NCBI GenBank assembly: GCA_029051915.1
Contig: JAIDKM010000262.1
Coordinates: 1-8,646 of the forward strand
Length of the DNA: 8,646 nt
Direction: 5' to 3'
Source: Alistipes sp.
GTDB lineage: Bacteria; Bacteroidota; Bacteroidia; Bacteroidales; Rikenellaceae
Position 1 is the first letter of the stretch, and the number at the start of each line of letters is the position of its first letter. A program made the translations under genes and the position numbers. Under the pieces are notes generated by a model. It was given only the letters and a program-made list of their open reading frames with translations, was not told where the DNA came from and searched no databases. This document shows positions 1 to 6,370 of this stretch, one piece after another.

Positions 1-1
1 C

Positions 2-1189
2 GACTGCGCCGTGGTGATGGCGCGGCTTTTCGGGGGGCATGCCCTCTTGGGCAGCGCCACTCCGTCGTTGGAATCCTGGATGAACGCCGCCGCCGGGAAG
101 TACGGCCGGGCGTCGCTCACCGAGCGCTACGGCCATGCTCCCATGCCCGAGATCTTCGTTTCCGATACCTTGCGGGCCGCACGGCGCGGCGAGCGGCATG
201 CCCACTTCAACAAATTGCTTTTGGACAAGATCGGCGCCACGCTCGACCGGGGCGAGCAGGTCATGTTGTTCCAGAATCGGCGCGGCTTCTCGCCTTACGT
301 CGAGTGTACCGAGTGCGGGTGGACGGCCCGTTGTCCCGATTGCAACGTTACGCTCACGTTCCATAAGGCGGGCGGGCGCCTCGTCTGCCATTATTGCGGA
401 CATTCCGAGCCCGTTCCGGCCAAATGTCCTTCGTGCAGGGTTACCGACGTCGTGCCGATGGGTTTCGGTACGGAGAAGATCGAGGAGGAGATCGCACGCA
501 TCTTTCCCGAGGCCCGCGTGGCCCGGCTCGACCGCGATACCGTTACTTCCGAGCGGGCGTTCAACGCCATCGTCGCCTCCTTCGCCTGGCGCCAGACCGA
601 CATCTTGGTCGGTACTCAGATGATTACCAAAGGTTTCGACTTCGAGGGCGTGGCGTTGGTCGGCATCCTCAATGCCGACAACATGCTCAACAATCCCGAT
701 TTCCGGGCCGGCGAGCGGGCTTACCAGTTGATGACGCAGGTCGCCGGGCGGGCCGGGCGGCGGGCCCAGGGCGGCGAGGTCGTCATCCAGACTTCGGATC
801 CCGGCAATCCGGTGATCCGGCAGGTCGTCGCGGGCGATTTCGAGGCAATGGTGCAGATGCAGTTGGCCGACCGGCAGTCGTTCTTCTATCCGCCTTACGC
901 CCGGTTGATCGCCCTCACTTTGCGGCATCGCGATCCGCAGTTGCTGCGGCAGGGCGCCGGTGCGTTGGCCGCTGCTTTGCGCAAACGTTTCGGCAGGCGT
1001 TTGTTGGGGCCTATGCCTCCTCCCGTCGATCGCATCCGGGGCGAGTATCTCGTGGGGTTGTTGCTCAAGATCGAGAGCGGCGCTTCTTCGGCCCGGGCCC
1101 GCGAGTTGCTCTCCGCCGAGTTGGAGGCTTTCGCGCAGCATCCCGAGTTCCGTAACATCGTCGTCATTCCCAATGTCGATCCTCAGTGA
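2..1189 (+). CDS. priA: Primosomal protein N' (PriA helicase), C-terminal part, 5' end outside window
   Basis: PriA is a 3'-to-5' superfamily 2 helicase that recognises stalled forks and D-loops and reloads the replicative helicase, here presumably the DnaB encoded downstream. The reading frame is open at the left edge, so the N-terminal DNA-binding domain and the Walker A and B motifs lie outside the window; 395 residues remain. Visible in order: helicase motif III (GSATPS, nt 50-67); eight cysteines in four CxxC pairs (nt 305-436) that form the two zinc sites typical of PriA; motif V (GTQMITKG, nt 611-634); motif VI (QVAGRAGR, nt 737-760); and the C-terminal domain to the stop at 1187-1189. 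All family residues expected in this part are intact. The last 17 bp overlap the comF start, which suggests translational coupling. The identification is secure; only the missing N-terminus is unknown. Confidence 0.97.
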   Translation, partial: DCAVVMARLFGGHALLGSATPSLESWMNAAAGKYGRASLTERYGHAPMPEIFVSDTLRAARRGERHAHFNKLLLDKIGATLDRGEQVMLFQNRRGFSPYVECTECGWTARCPDCNVTLTFHKAGGRLVCHYCGHSEPVPAKCPSCRVTDVVPMGFGTEKIEEEIARIFPEARVARLDRDTVTSERAFNAIVASFAWRQTDILVGTQMITKGFDFEGVALVGILNADNMLNNPDFRAGERAYQLMTQVAGRAGRRAQGGEVVIQTSDPGNPVIRQVVAGDFEAMVQMQLADRQSFFYPPYARLIALTLRHRDPQLLRQGAGALAAALRKRFGRRLLGPMPPPVDRIRGEYLVGLLLKIESGASSARARELLSAELEAFAQHPEFRNIVVIPNVDPQ

Positions 1190-1895
1190 GTTGTGGCGCG
1201 ACGTGGCGGCGCTCTTTTTCGTCTCCGCCTGCCCGGTTTGCGGCCGTACGTTGACTTCCGGCGAACGGGGCATCTGTACTTTTTGTCGCGCCTCGGCTCC
1301 GCTCACCGGTTTCTGGAACCAGGCCGATAACCCGGTTCTCCGACGTTTTTGGGGTGTGTGCCCCGTCGTGCGGGCGTCCGGTTTTCTCTTCTACGTGCAC
1401 GGCAGCGGGTGGCGGCGGTCGATCCACGGGTTCAAGTATCGCGGGGCTTGGCGGCTCGCTCGCTCGATGGGCGATTGGTACGGTCGCTGCTTGGCCGAGA
1501 GCGGGCTCTACGGTTCGGTCGACGTCGTCGTGCCGCTTCCGTTGCATCCCCTCAAACGGTTGCGGCGCGGTTACAACCAGTCGGAGTACATCGCCGAGGG
1601 GATCGCCGCACAGTTGGGCGTCGGGGTCGACCGGCACTGCGTGTATCGGCGGCGCAACACCGAGACGCAGGCTCTCAAGCCTCATCAAGAGCGTGCCGGG
1701 AATGTCGAGGGTGCTTTCGCCGTCCGCCATCCCGAACGGCTGGCCGGCAGACATGTCTTGTTGGTCGACGACGTCATGACTACAGGCAGTACGTTGGCCG
1801 CCTGCGCCGGGGCTCTCTTGCAGGCCGTGCCCGATTGCCGGATCAGCGTCGCGGCCCTCGCCGTCTCGCGGCGCGAATTGGGCTTGAAGGAGTAG
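1173..1895 (+). CDS. comF: ComF family protein (phosphoribosyltransferase-like, ComFC/GntX type)
   Basis: This 240-residue cytoplasmic protein has the ComFC/GntX layout. An N-terminal zinc-ribbon-like module has C20, C23, C35 and C38 in two CxxC pairs. A type I phosphoribosyltransferase fold follows, with the PRPP-binding loop at residues 198-207 (VDDVMTTGST). The RRGYNQSE segment in the middle is also a family hallmark. ComFC proteins are needed for DNA uptake during natural transformation in several bacteria and have been proposed to link incoming single-stranded DNA to the cytoplasmic machinery; the enzymatic substrate is not established. The frame stays open upstream to 960, but the ATG at 1173 puts the zinc module close to the N-terminus, as in homologues; upstream codons would lie inside priA. 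No Shine-Dalgarno sequence is seen, so coupling to priA translation is likely. Whether this host is competent cannot be told from the window. Confidence 0.9.
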   Translation: MSILSELWRDVAALFFVSACPVCGRTLTSGERGICTFCRASAPLTGFWNQADNPVLRRFWGVCPVVRASGFLFYVHGSGWRRSIHGFKYRGAWRLARSMGDWYGRCLAESGLYGSVDVVVPLPLHPLKRLRRGYNQSEYIAEGIAAQLGVGVDRHCVYRRRNTETQALKPHQERAGNVEGAFAVRHPERLAGRHVLLVDDVMTTGSTLAACAGALLQAVPDCRISVAALAVSRRELGLKE

Positions 1896-2014
1896 CGCCC
1901 GGTTCGTTTCCCGGACTTCCGCCGGCAGTATTCGTCTCCGCTCCGTGAATTCCGGTCGCACGGCGGGTCATGAATGGGGTAGCCGGGTGTTTTTTCAAAT
2001 TCTTCTTTCCGCTT

Positions 2015-2045
2015 TTTGATATGTCCGGCCGAATCGTTATTTTTG
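2015..2045 (+). promoter_or_regulatory. Bacteroidota-type promoter for dnaB
   Basis: A TTTG at 2015-2018 is followed after exactly 19 nt by TATTTTTG at 2038-2045. This matches the primary sigma factor consensus described for Bacteroides (TTTG at -33 and TAnnTTTG at -7). Transcription would begin roughly at 2050-2053, leaving a leader of about 15-20 nt before the dnaB ATG at 2069. The surrounding 1970-2068 stretch is clearly AT-richer than the rest of the window. This is the only convincing promoter found here, and it probably drives dnaB and yifB together. The start site is inferred, not observed. Confidence 0.7.
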
Positions 2046-2068
2046 GAGGCTGAAAGAAACCCTACAAA

Positions 2069-3631
2069 ATGGCTAAGGATTTTACCCCCTCGCGGCGCAA
2101 CGGCGAGGCCTACGACGAGTTGACCGGTGCGGCCGGCAGCGTACCCCCGCAGGCGGTCGAGCTGGAGGAGGCGGTTCTGGGCGCTCTGATGCTCGAAAAG
2201 GATAGCATCATCGCCGTGCAGGAGTTCGTTACTCCCGAGTCGTTCTATACCGAGGAGCATCGCCTGATCTACAAGGCGATCGAGGAGTTGTCGATGGAGC
2301 TCAAGCCCATCGACCTCTATACCGTTACCGAGCGGTTGAAGGTCAAGAAGGAGTTGAAGAAGGTCGGCGGCGCGTCGTACCTGGCGCAGCTCACGCAGAA
2401 GGTCGGTTCGGCGGCCAATGTCGAGTTCCACGCCAAGATCATCGCCCAGAAGTACGTGCAGCGCGAGTTGATCCGTTCGGCCACCGAGATCCAGCGGCGG
2501 TCGTACGACGAGTCGACCGACGTTACCGAGTTGATCGGTTTCGCCGAGGGCGAGATCTTCAAGGTCTCCGAGGGGCACGTCAAGCGGTCGGTCCAGTCGT
2601 CCAAGGATATCCTCGCCCGCGCTCTGATGCAGATCGAGGAGGCGTCGAAGAATACCAGCGCCTTCAACGGCGTGCCTTCGGGTTTCATGGCCATCGACCG
2701 CGTTACGTTGGGGTGGCAGTTGTCCGACCTGATCATCATCGCCGCCCGCCCTTCGATGGGTAAGACGGCGTTCGTCCTCTCGATGGCCCGCAACATGGCC
2801 GTCGACCACGAGGCCGGCGTGGCGTTCTTCTCTTTGGAAATGTCGTCCGTGCAGTTGATGATGCGTCTGATTATCGCCGAAACGGGTCTTAGCGGCAACG
2901 ACGTCAAGTCGGGGCGTCTCTCGCCCGAGCAGTGGCGCCACCTCGAGTCGGCCACCAAACCGTTGGGCGCCGCTCCGCTCTTCATCGACGATACGCCGGC
3001 CCTTTCGGTCTTCGAGTTCCGGTCGAAGGCCCGTCGCCTGAAGATCCACAACGACATCAAGATCATCATCATCGACTACCTCCAGCTCATGACCGGCAAT
3101 CAGGATTCGAAGGGCAACCGCGAGCAGGAGGTCGCCTTCATTTCGCGTACGCTCAAGGCCATCGCCAAGGAGCTCAATGTGCCGATCATCGCCCTCTCTC
3201 AGTTGAGTCGCGCCACCGAGATGCGCGGCGGTTCGAAGCGGCCGCAGCTCTCCGACTTGCGCGAGTCGGGCGCCATCGAGCAGGACGCCGACATCGTGGC
3301 TTTCATCCATCGCCCCGAGTACTACGGCATCAACCAGGACGAGAACGGCATGCCCACGGCGGGTCTTGCCGAGATCATCATCGCCAAGCATCGTAACGGC
3401 GCCGTGTGCGACGTCAACTTGCGTTTCCTCAAGGAGCAGGCCCGCTTCGCCGACATGGACGATTCCATGATGCCGCCTTCGCAGGCTTACGACAGCCAGC
3501 AGGCCTACGACGATTACGCCAGCGGGTCGAACATCTCGCCCGCATCCGCCGCCGGGGCCTTGGGTTCGGCAGCCGGGGGCGGGGAGTTCGATTTGACACC
3601 TCCTTCGCTCGGCGACGAGGTGCCTTTCTGA
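2069..3631 (+). CDS. dnaB: Replicative DNA helicase DnaB
   Basis: DnaB is the hexameric 5'-to-3' helicase that unwinds the replication fork and recruits primase. The 520-residue protein has the usual two parts. The N-terminal helical domain (about residues 25-130) begins with the typical VPPQAVELEEAVLGALM segment. After a linker comes the RecA-like C-terminal domain (about 195-460). Visible motifs: Walker A ARPSMGKT (226-233, K232); the catalytic glutamate in SLEM (E257); Walker B IIIIDYLQLM (332-341, D336); the QLSRATE and RPQLSDLRESG segments; and KHRNG (440-444), whose R442 is the likely arginine finger. No intein interrupts the P-loop, a common site for one in DnaB. The tail from about 465 is low-complexity, rich in Ala, Gly, Ser and Asp, and ends EVPF, as I recall from other Bacteroidota DnaB proteins. 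The start has no Shine-Dalgarno at normal spacing but sits just below a good promoter. yifB follows after 13 bp. Confidence 0.98.
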   Translation: MAKDFTPSRRNGEAYDELTGAAGSVPPQAVELEEAVLGALMLEKDSIIAVQEFVTPESFYTEEHRLIYKAIEELSMELKPIDLYTVTERLKVKKELKKVGGASYLAQLTQKVGSAANVEFHAKIIAQKYVQRELIRSATEIQRRSYDESTDVTELIGFAEGEIFKVSEGHVKRSVQSSKDILARALMQIEEASKNTSAFNGVPSGFMAIDRVTLGWQLSDLIIIAARPSMGKTAFVLSMARNMAVDHEAGVAFFSLEMSSVQLMMRLIIAETGLSGNDVKSGRLSPEQWRHLESATKPLGAAPLFIDDTPALSVFEFRSKARRLKIHNDIKIIIIDYLQLMTGNQDSKGNREQEVAFISRTLKAIAKELNVPIIALSQLSRATEMRGGSKRPQLSDLRESGAIEQDADIVAFIHRPEYYGINQDENGMPTAGLAEIIIAKHRNGAVCDVNLRFLKEQARFADMDDSMMPPSQAYDSQQAYDDYASGSNISPASAAGALGSAAGGGEFDLTPPSLGDEVPF

Positions 3632-3644
3632 TTCTCTTCGCGCC

Positions 3645-5183
3645 ATGTTCGTCCGGACTTATGCAGGAGCGGTCGTCGGGGTCGACGCCAGGACGGTCTC
3701 CGTCGAGGTCGATATCTCGGGCGGGGGCCTCGGGTTGTTCCTCGTCGGGTTGCCCGACAGTGCCGTCAAGGAGAGCGAGCAGCGCATCCGCGCCGCTTTC
3801 GGCAACTCCGGCGAGCGGATGTCCGGCCGCAAGGTCGTCGTCAGCCTCGCTCCCGCCGATCTGCGTAAGGAGGGCGCTGCGTTCGATTTGCCCATCGCCG
3901 TCGGGATCTTGGCCGCCATGTCGCGTGTCGACGCCGCGGCCGTCGCCGATACCTTGTTCGCCGGCGAGTTGTCGCTCGACGGCTCGGTCAAGCCCGTGCG
4001 GGGGATCTTGCCCGTCGCCATGCAGGCTCGGGCCGACGGAATCCGGCGGCTCGTCGTTCCCGCCGCCAATGCCGCCGAGGCGGCCGTCGTCGAGGGGATC
4101 GAGGTCTTCGGCGTCGACTCTTTGCGCCGGACGGTCGACTTTCTCAACGGCGAGACGCAGCTCTTTCCGGCTGCGACCCGTCCGGAGGATCCGGCCGTTC
4201 CGGACGGCAGCATCTACGACGAGGACTTCGCCGACGTCCGGGGACAGCAGCACGTCAAGCGGGCCTTGGAGATCGCCGCCGCCGGGGGTCATAACGTCTT
4301 GATGATCGGCGCTCCCGGTTCGGGCAAGACCATGTTGGCGCGGCGTCTGCCTGCGATTTTGCCTCCGCTGACGCCCGAGGAGGCGTTGGAGACTACTAAA
4401 ATACACTCCGTGGCCGGTTCGGCGGAGATCGCGGGTCTGATGATCCGGCGGCCGTTCCGGGCTCCGCATCATACCGTCTCGCAGGTCGCTTTGATCGGCG
4501 GCGGGCAGTCGCCCCATCCGGGCGAGGTGTCGTTGGCCCACCACGGCGTCTTGTTTCTCGACGAGTTGCCCGAGTTCGGGCGCAGCGCGCTCGAAGTGTT
4601 GCGGCAGCCTCTCGAGGAGAAAAGGATCACTGTGTCGCGGGCCCGTTACAAGGTGCAGTATCCGGCCAACTTCACTTTGATCGCTGCCATGAACCCTTGC
4701 CCGTGCGGGTATTACAACCATCCCGACCGGGAGTGTACGTGTTCGCCCGGCGCGGTGCATCGTTACATGGGACGGATCTCGGGCCCGTTGATGGATCGCA
4801 TCGACATGCACATCGAGGTCGCTCCCGTCTCGGCGTCGGAGTTGGCCGGGGCCGCTCCGGGCGAGCCGAGCGCCGCGGTTCGCGAGCGGGTATGCCGGGC
4901 CCGGGAGGTGCAGCGCAACCGTTTTCGCAGTTGTCGCGGCGTGCATGCCAACGCCATGATGAATTCGGCCATGTTGCGTGAGTATTGTGTCCTGGATGCA
5001 GCTTCGGCCGCTTTGTTGGAGCAGGCCATGCAGCGGCTCTCGTTGTCGGCGCGGGCTTACGATCGGATCTTGAAGGTGGCCCGGACGATCGCCGATCTGG
5101 CGGGCCGCGAACAGATCGACGCGGCCGACGTGGCCGAGGCGATCAACTACCGGTCGCTCGACCGCGAAAGTTGGGGACGGTAG
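3645..5183 (+). CDS. yifB: YifB/ComM family magnesium-chelatase-like AAA+ ATPase
   Basis: This 512-residue protein belongs to the YifB/ComM family. ComM of Vibrio and Haemophilus is a hexameric helicase that promotes branch migration when transforming DNA is integrated. Homologues are widespread, also in bacteria not known to be competent, so a general recombination role is possible. Despite the Pfam name, it is not a magnesium chelatase. Domains in order: an N-terminal Lon-protease-like ChlI domain (about 20-140); the AAA+ core with Walker A GAPGSGKT (222-229, K228) and Walker B VLFLDE (D306, E307); a NPCPCG...CTC zinc-like cluster (C352, C354, C364, C366); MDRIDMHIEV; and a helical C-terminal domain with the RAYDRILKVARTIADL segment. 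Length and motifs are normal for the family. It starts 13 bp after dnaB without an obvious ribosome binding site, so it is probably cotranscribed. No catalytic residue is missing. Confidence 0.95.
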   Translation: MFVRTYAGAVVGVDARTVSVEVDISGGGLGLFLVGLPDSAVKESEQRIRAAFGNSGERMSGRKVVVSLAPADLRKEGAAFDLPIAVGILAAMSRVDAAAVADTLFAGELSLDGSVKPVRGILPVAMQARADGIRRLVVPAANAAEAAVVEGIEVFGVDSLRRTVDFLNGETQLFPAATRPEDPAVPDGSIYDEDFADVRGQQHVKRALEIAAAGGHNVLMIGAPGSGKTMLARRLPAILPPLTPEEALETTKIHSVAGSAEIAGLMIRRPFRAPHHTVSQVALIGGGQSPHPGEVSLAHHGVLFLDELPEFGRSALEVLRQPLEEKRITVSRARYKVQYPANFTLIAAMNPCPCGYYNHPDRECTCSPGAVHRYMGRISGPLMDRIDMHIEVAPVSASELAGAAPGEPSAAVRERVCRAREVQRNRFRSCRGVHANAMMNSAMLREYCVLDAASAALLEQAMQRLSLSARAYDRILKVARTIADLAGREQIDAADVAEAINYRSLDRESWGR

Positions 5184-5207
5184 GTCGGGTACAATGGATC
5201 GAAAGTC

Positions 5208-5240
5208 GCTTTTCCCATGCCAGAGGGCATGGCGGAAAGC
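5208..5240 (+). other. Strong imperfect hairpin between yifB and murG
   Basis: A perfect 7-bp inverted repeat, CCATGCC (5215-5221) and GGCATGG (5226-5232), encloses a 4-nt AGAG loop. After a single bulged C at 5233 the stem continues by seven more pairs (5208-5214 with 5234-5240, one of them G-U), for about 14 pairs in all. It ends 17 nt before the murG ATG. It is not followed by a T-run, so it is not a classical intrinsic terminator; an RNA attenuator, processing or stability signal, or short palindromic repeat are alternatives. The rest of the 74-bp gap shows nothing else convincing, and no promoter of the TTTG/TAnnTTTG type. Confidence 0.6.
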
Positions 5241-5257
5241 CGGTTATATAGAGTCTT

Positions 5258-6370
5258 ATGGATAAAAAGTTACATGTCATCCTCTCCGGCGGCGGCACGG
5301 GCGGCCATATTTACCCGGCCGTGGCGGTCGCCGAGGCTTTGAAGCGTCGCCTGGGCGAGCGCGTCGAGTTGCTCTTCGTCGGCGCCGAGGGCAAGATGGA
5401 GATGGAGAAGGTGCCCGCCTTGGGTTATCGCATCGTGGGTCTGCCCATCGCCGGGTTGCAGCGGCGCCTCGATTGGCACAATCTCTTGGTGCCGTTCAAG
5501 GTGTTGCGGAGTTTGCGTTTGGCTCGCAGAGTCATCCGGGAGTTCGGGGCCGACGTCGTCGTCGGCTTCGGGGGCTACGCCAGCGCTCCCGTGTTGCGGG
5601 CCGCTCAGCGCATGGGCATCCCCACCTTGATCCAGGAGCAGAACTCCTACGCCGGGGTTACCAACAGACTCCTCGCCCGGGGCGCTCGGTGCATCTGTAC
5701 GGCTTACGAGGGCATGGAGCGCTTTTTCCCGGCCGACAAGATCGTCTTCACAGGCAATCCGCTTCGGGGCCGCTTCTCCAAAGCGGGAGCCGACCGCGCC
5801 GAGGCGTTGCAGCACTATGGCTTCTCGTCCGACCGGCAGGTGATCTTGATCGTCGGCGGATCGCTCGGCACCCGGTCGCTCAACGAGATGATGAAGGCCT
5901 GGATCCTCTCGCTCGGCGGGGCCGAGGCTCCCGTGCAGGTGATCTGGCAGACCGGCAAGTATTACGAGCGCGAGATGCAGGAGTTCCTCGCCGCACACCC
6001 CGTGCCGGGTATCTGGCAGGGGGCTTTCATCGAGCGGATGGATCTCGCCTACGCCGCGGCCGATCTGGTCGTCTCGCGCAGCGGCGCCGGCACCGTCTCG
6101 GAGTTGTGTCTGGTCGCCAAGCCCGTTTTGTTCGTCCCGTCGCCCAACGTCGCGGAGGATCACCAGACCATGAATGCCCGGGCTCTGGAGCAGCAGGGCG
6201 CCGCCGCGATCGTTCCCGACGCCGCGTGCCGCACCGAGGCCATGCCGCGGGCGTTGGAGTTGCTCGCCGACCGGGCGGCGTTGCAGCGCATGAGCGAAAG
6301 CATCGAAAAGTTGGCCAGGCCCCATGCGGCGGAGGATATCGTCGATCAAATCATTAAGTTGTTGAAATAA
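5258..6370 (+). CDS. murG: UDP-N-acetylglucosamine--undecaprenyl-pyrophosphoryl-MurNAc-pentapeptide GlcNAc transferase (MurG)
   Basis: MurG is a GT-B glycosyltransferase on the inner face of the cytoplasmic membrane. It transfers GlcNAc from UDP-GlcNAc to lipid I, giving lipid II, the last intracellular step of peptidoglycan precursor synthesis. The 370-residue length is normal. The N-terminal Rossmann domain starts with GGGTGGHIYPA (11-21; H17 matches the conserved histidine). VVGFGGYASAP and QEQNSYAG (126-133; N129 matches the conserved Asn) follow. In the C-terminal domain, SRSGAGTVSEL (273-283) is the UDP-GlcNAc-binding segment, and EDHQTMNA carries the further donor-site residues. The ATG at 5258 leaves ten residues before the glycine loop, as expected. 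The gene follows a hairpin-containing gap, and its TAA shares its last base with the murC ATG, a sign of coupled translation. Leu codons are mainly TTG (see findings). Confidence 0.97.
   Translation: MDKKLHVILSGGGTGGHIYPAVAVAEALKRRLGERVELLFVGAEGKMEMEKVPALGYRIVGLPIAGLQRRLDWHNLLVPFKVLRSLRLARRVIREFGADVVVGFGGYASAPVLRAAQRMGIPTLIQEQNSYAGVTNRLLARGARCICTAYEGMERFFPADKIVFTGNPLRGRFSKAGADRAEALQHYGFSSDRQVILIVGGSLGTRSLNEMMKAWILSLGGAEAPVQVIWQTGKYYEREMQEFLAAHPVPGIWQGAFIERMDLAYAAADLVVSRSGAGTVSELCLVAKPVLFVPSPNVAEDHQTMNARALEQQGAAAIVPDAACRTEAMPRALELLADRAALQRMSESIEKLARPHAAEDIVDQIIKLLK

Noticed and set aside
394..1155. Plus-strand open frame of 253 codons inside priA in another frame
   Set aside because: Arg-rich translation without family features; priA is intact in the overlapping frame.
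960..1172. Upstream extension of the comF frame to an earlier ATG
   Set aside because: The extra 71 codons lie within priA, and homologues begin close to the zinc-ribbon cysteines, so the ATG at 1173 is preferred.
1896..1995. Possible terminator after comF: CGCCCGG (1896-1902) could pair with CCGGGTG (1983-1989) before six Ts (1990-1995), with a weak inner helix at 1938-1966
   Set aside because: The arms are about 80 nt apart, one pair is G-U and the inner helix is interrupted, so it does not look like a normal intrinsic terminator. Termination here remains plausible but unsupported.
1685..3646. Minus-strand open frame of 653 codons across the end of comF, the dnaB promoter gap and all of dnaB
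   Set aside because: The opposite strand encodes an unambiguous DnaB with intact motifs. Long antisense frames are expected where the codon bias is strong and GC-rich, and the translation looks like low-complexity Arg, Gly, Asp and Leu without any recognisable family.
3429..4946. Minus-strand open frame of 505 codons over the dnaB end and yifB
   Set aside because: Shadow of yifB with composition typical of an antisense frame and no recognised motif.
3645..5183. Reading the AAA+ gene as a true magnesium chelatase subunit (BchI/ChlI)
   Set aside because: The N-terminal Lon-like domain and the CPCG...CTC cluster mark the YifB/ComM family, and no chlorophyll or cobalamin genes are nearby.
5171..5195. 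Sigma-70-like TTGGGG and TACAAT pair at the yifB end as a murG promoter
   Set aside because: The spacer is only 13 nt and Bacteroidota promoters follow another consensus.
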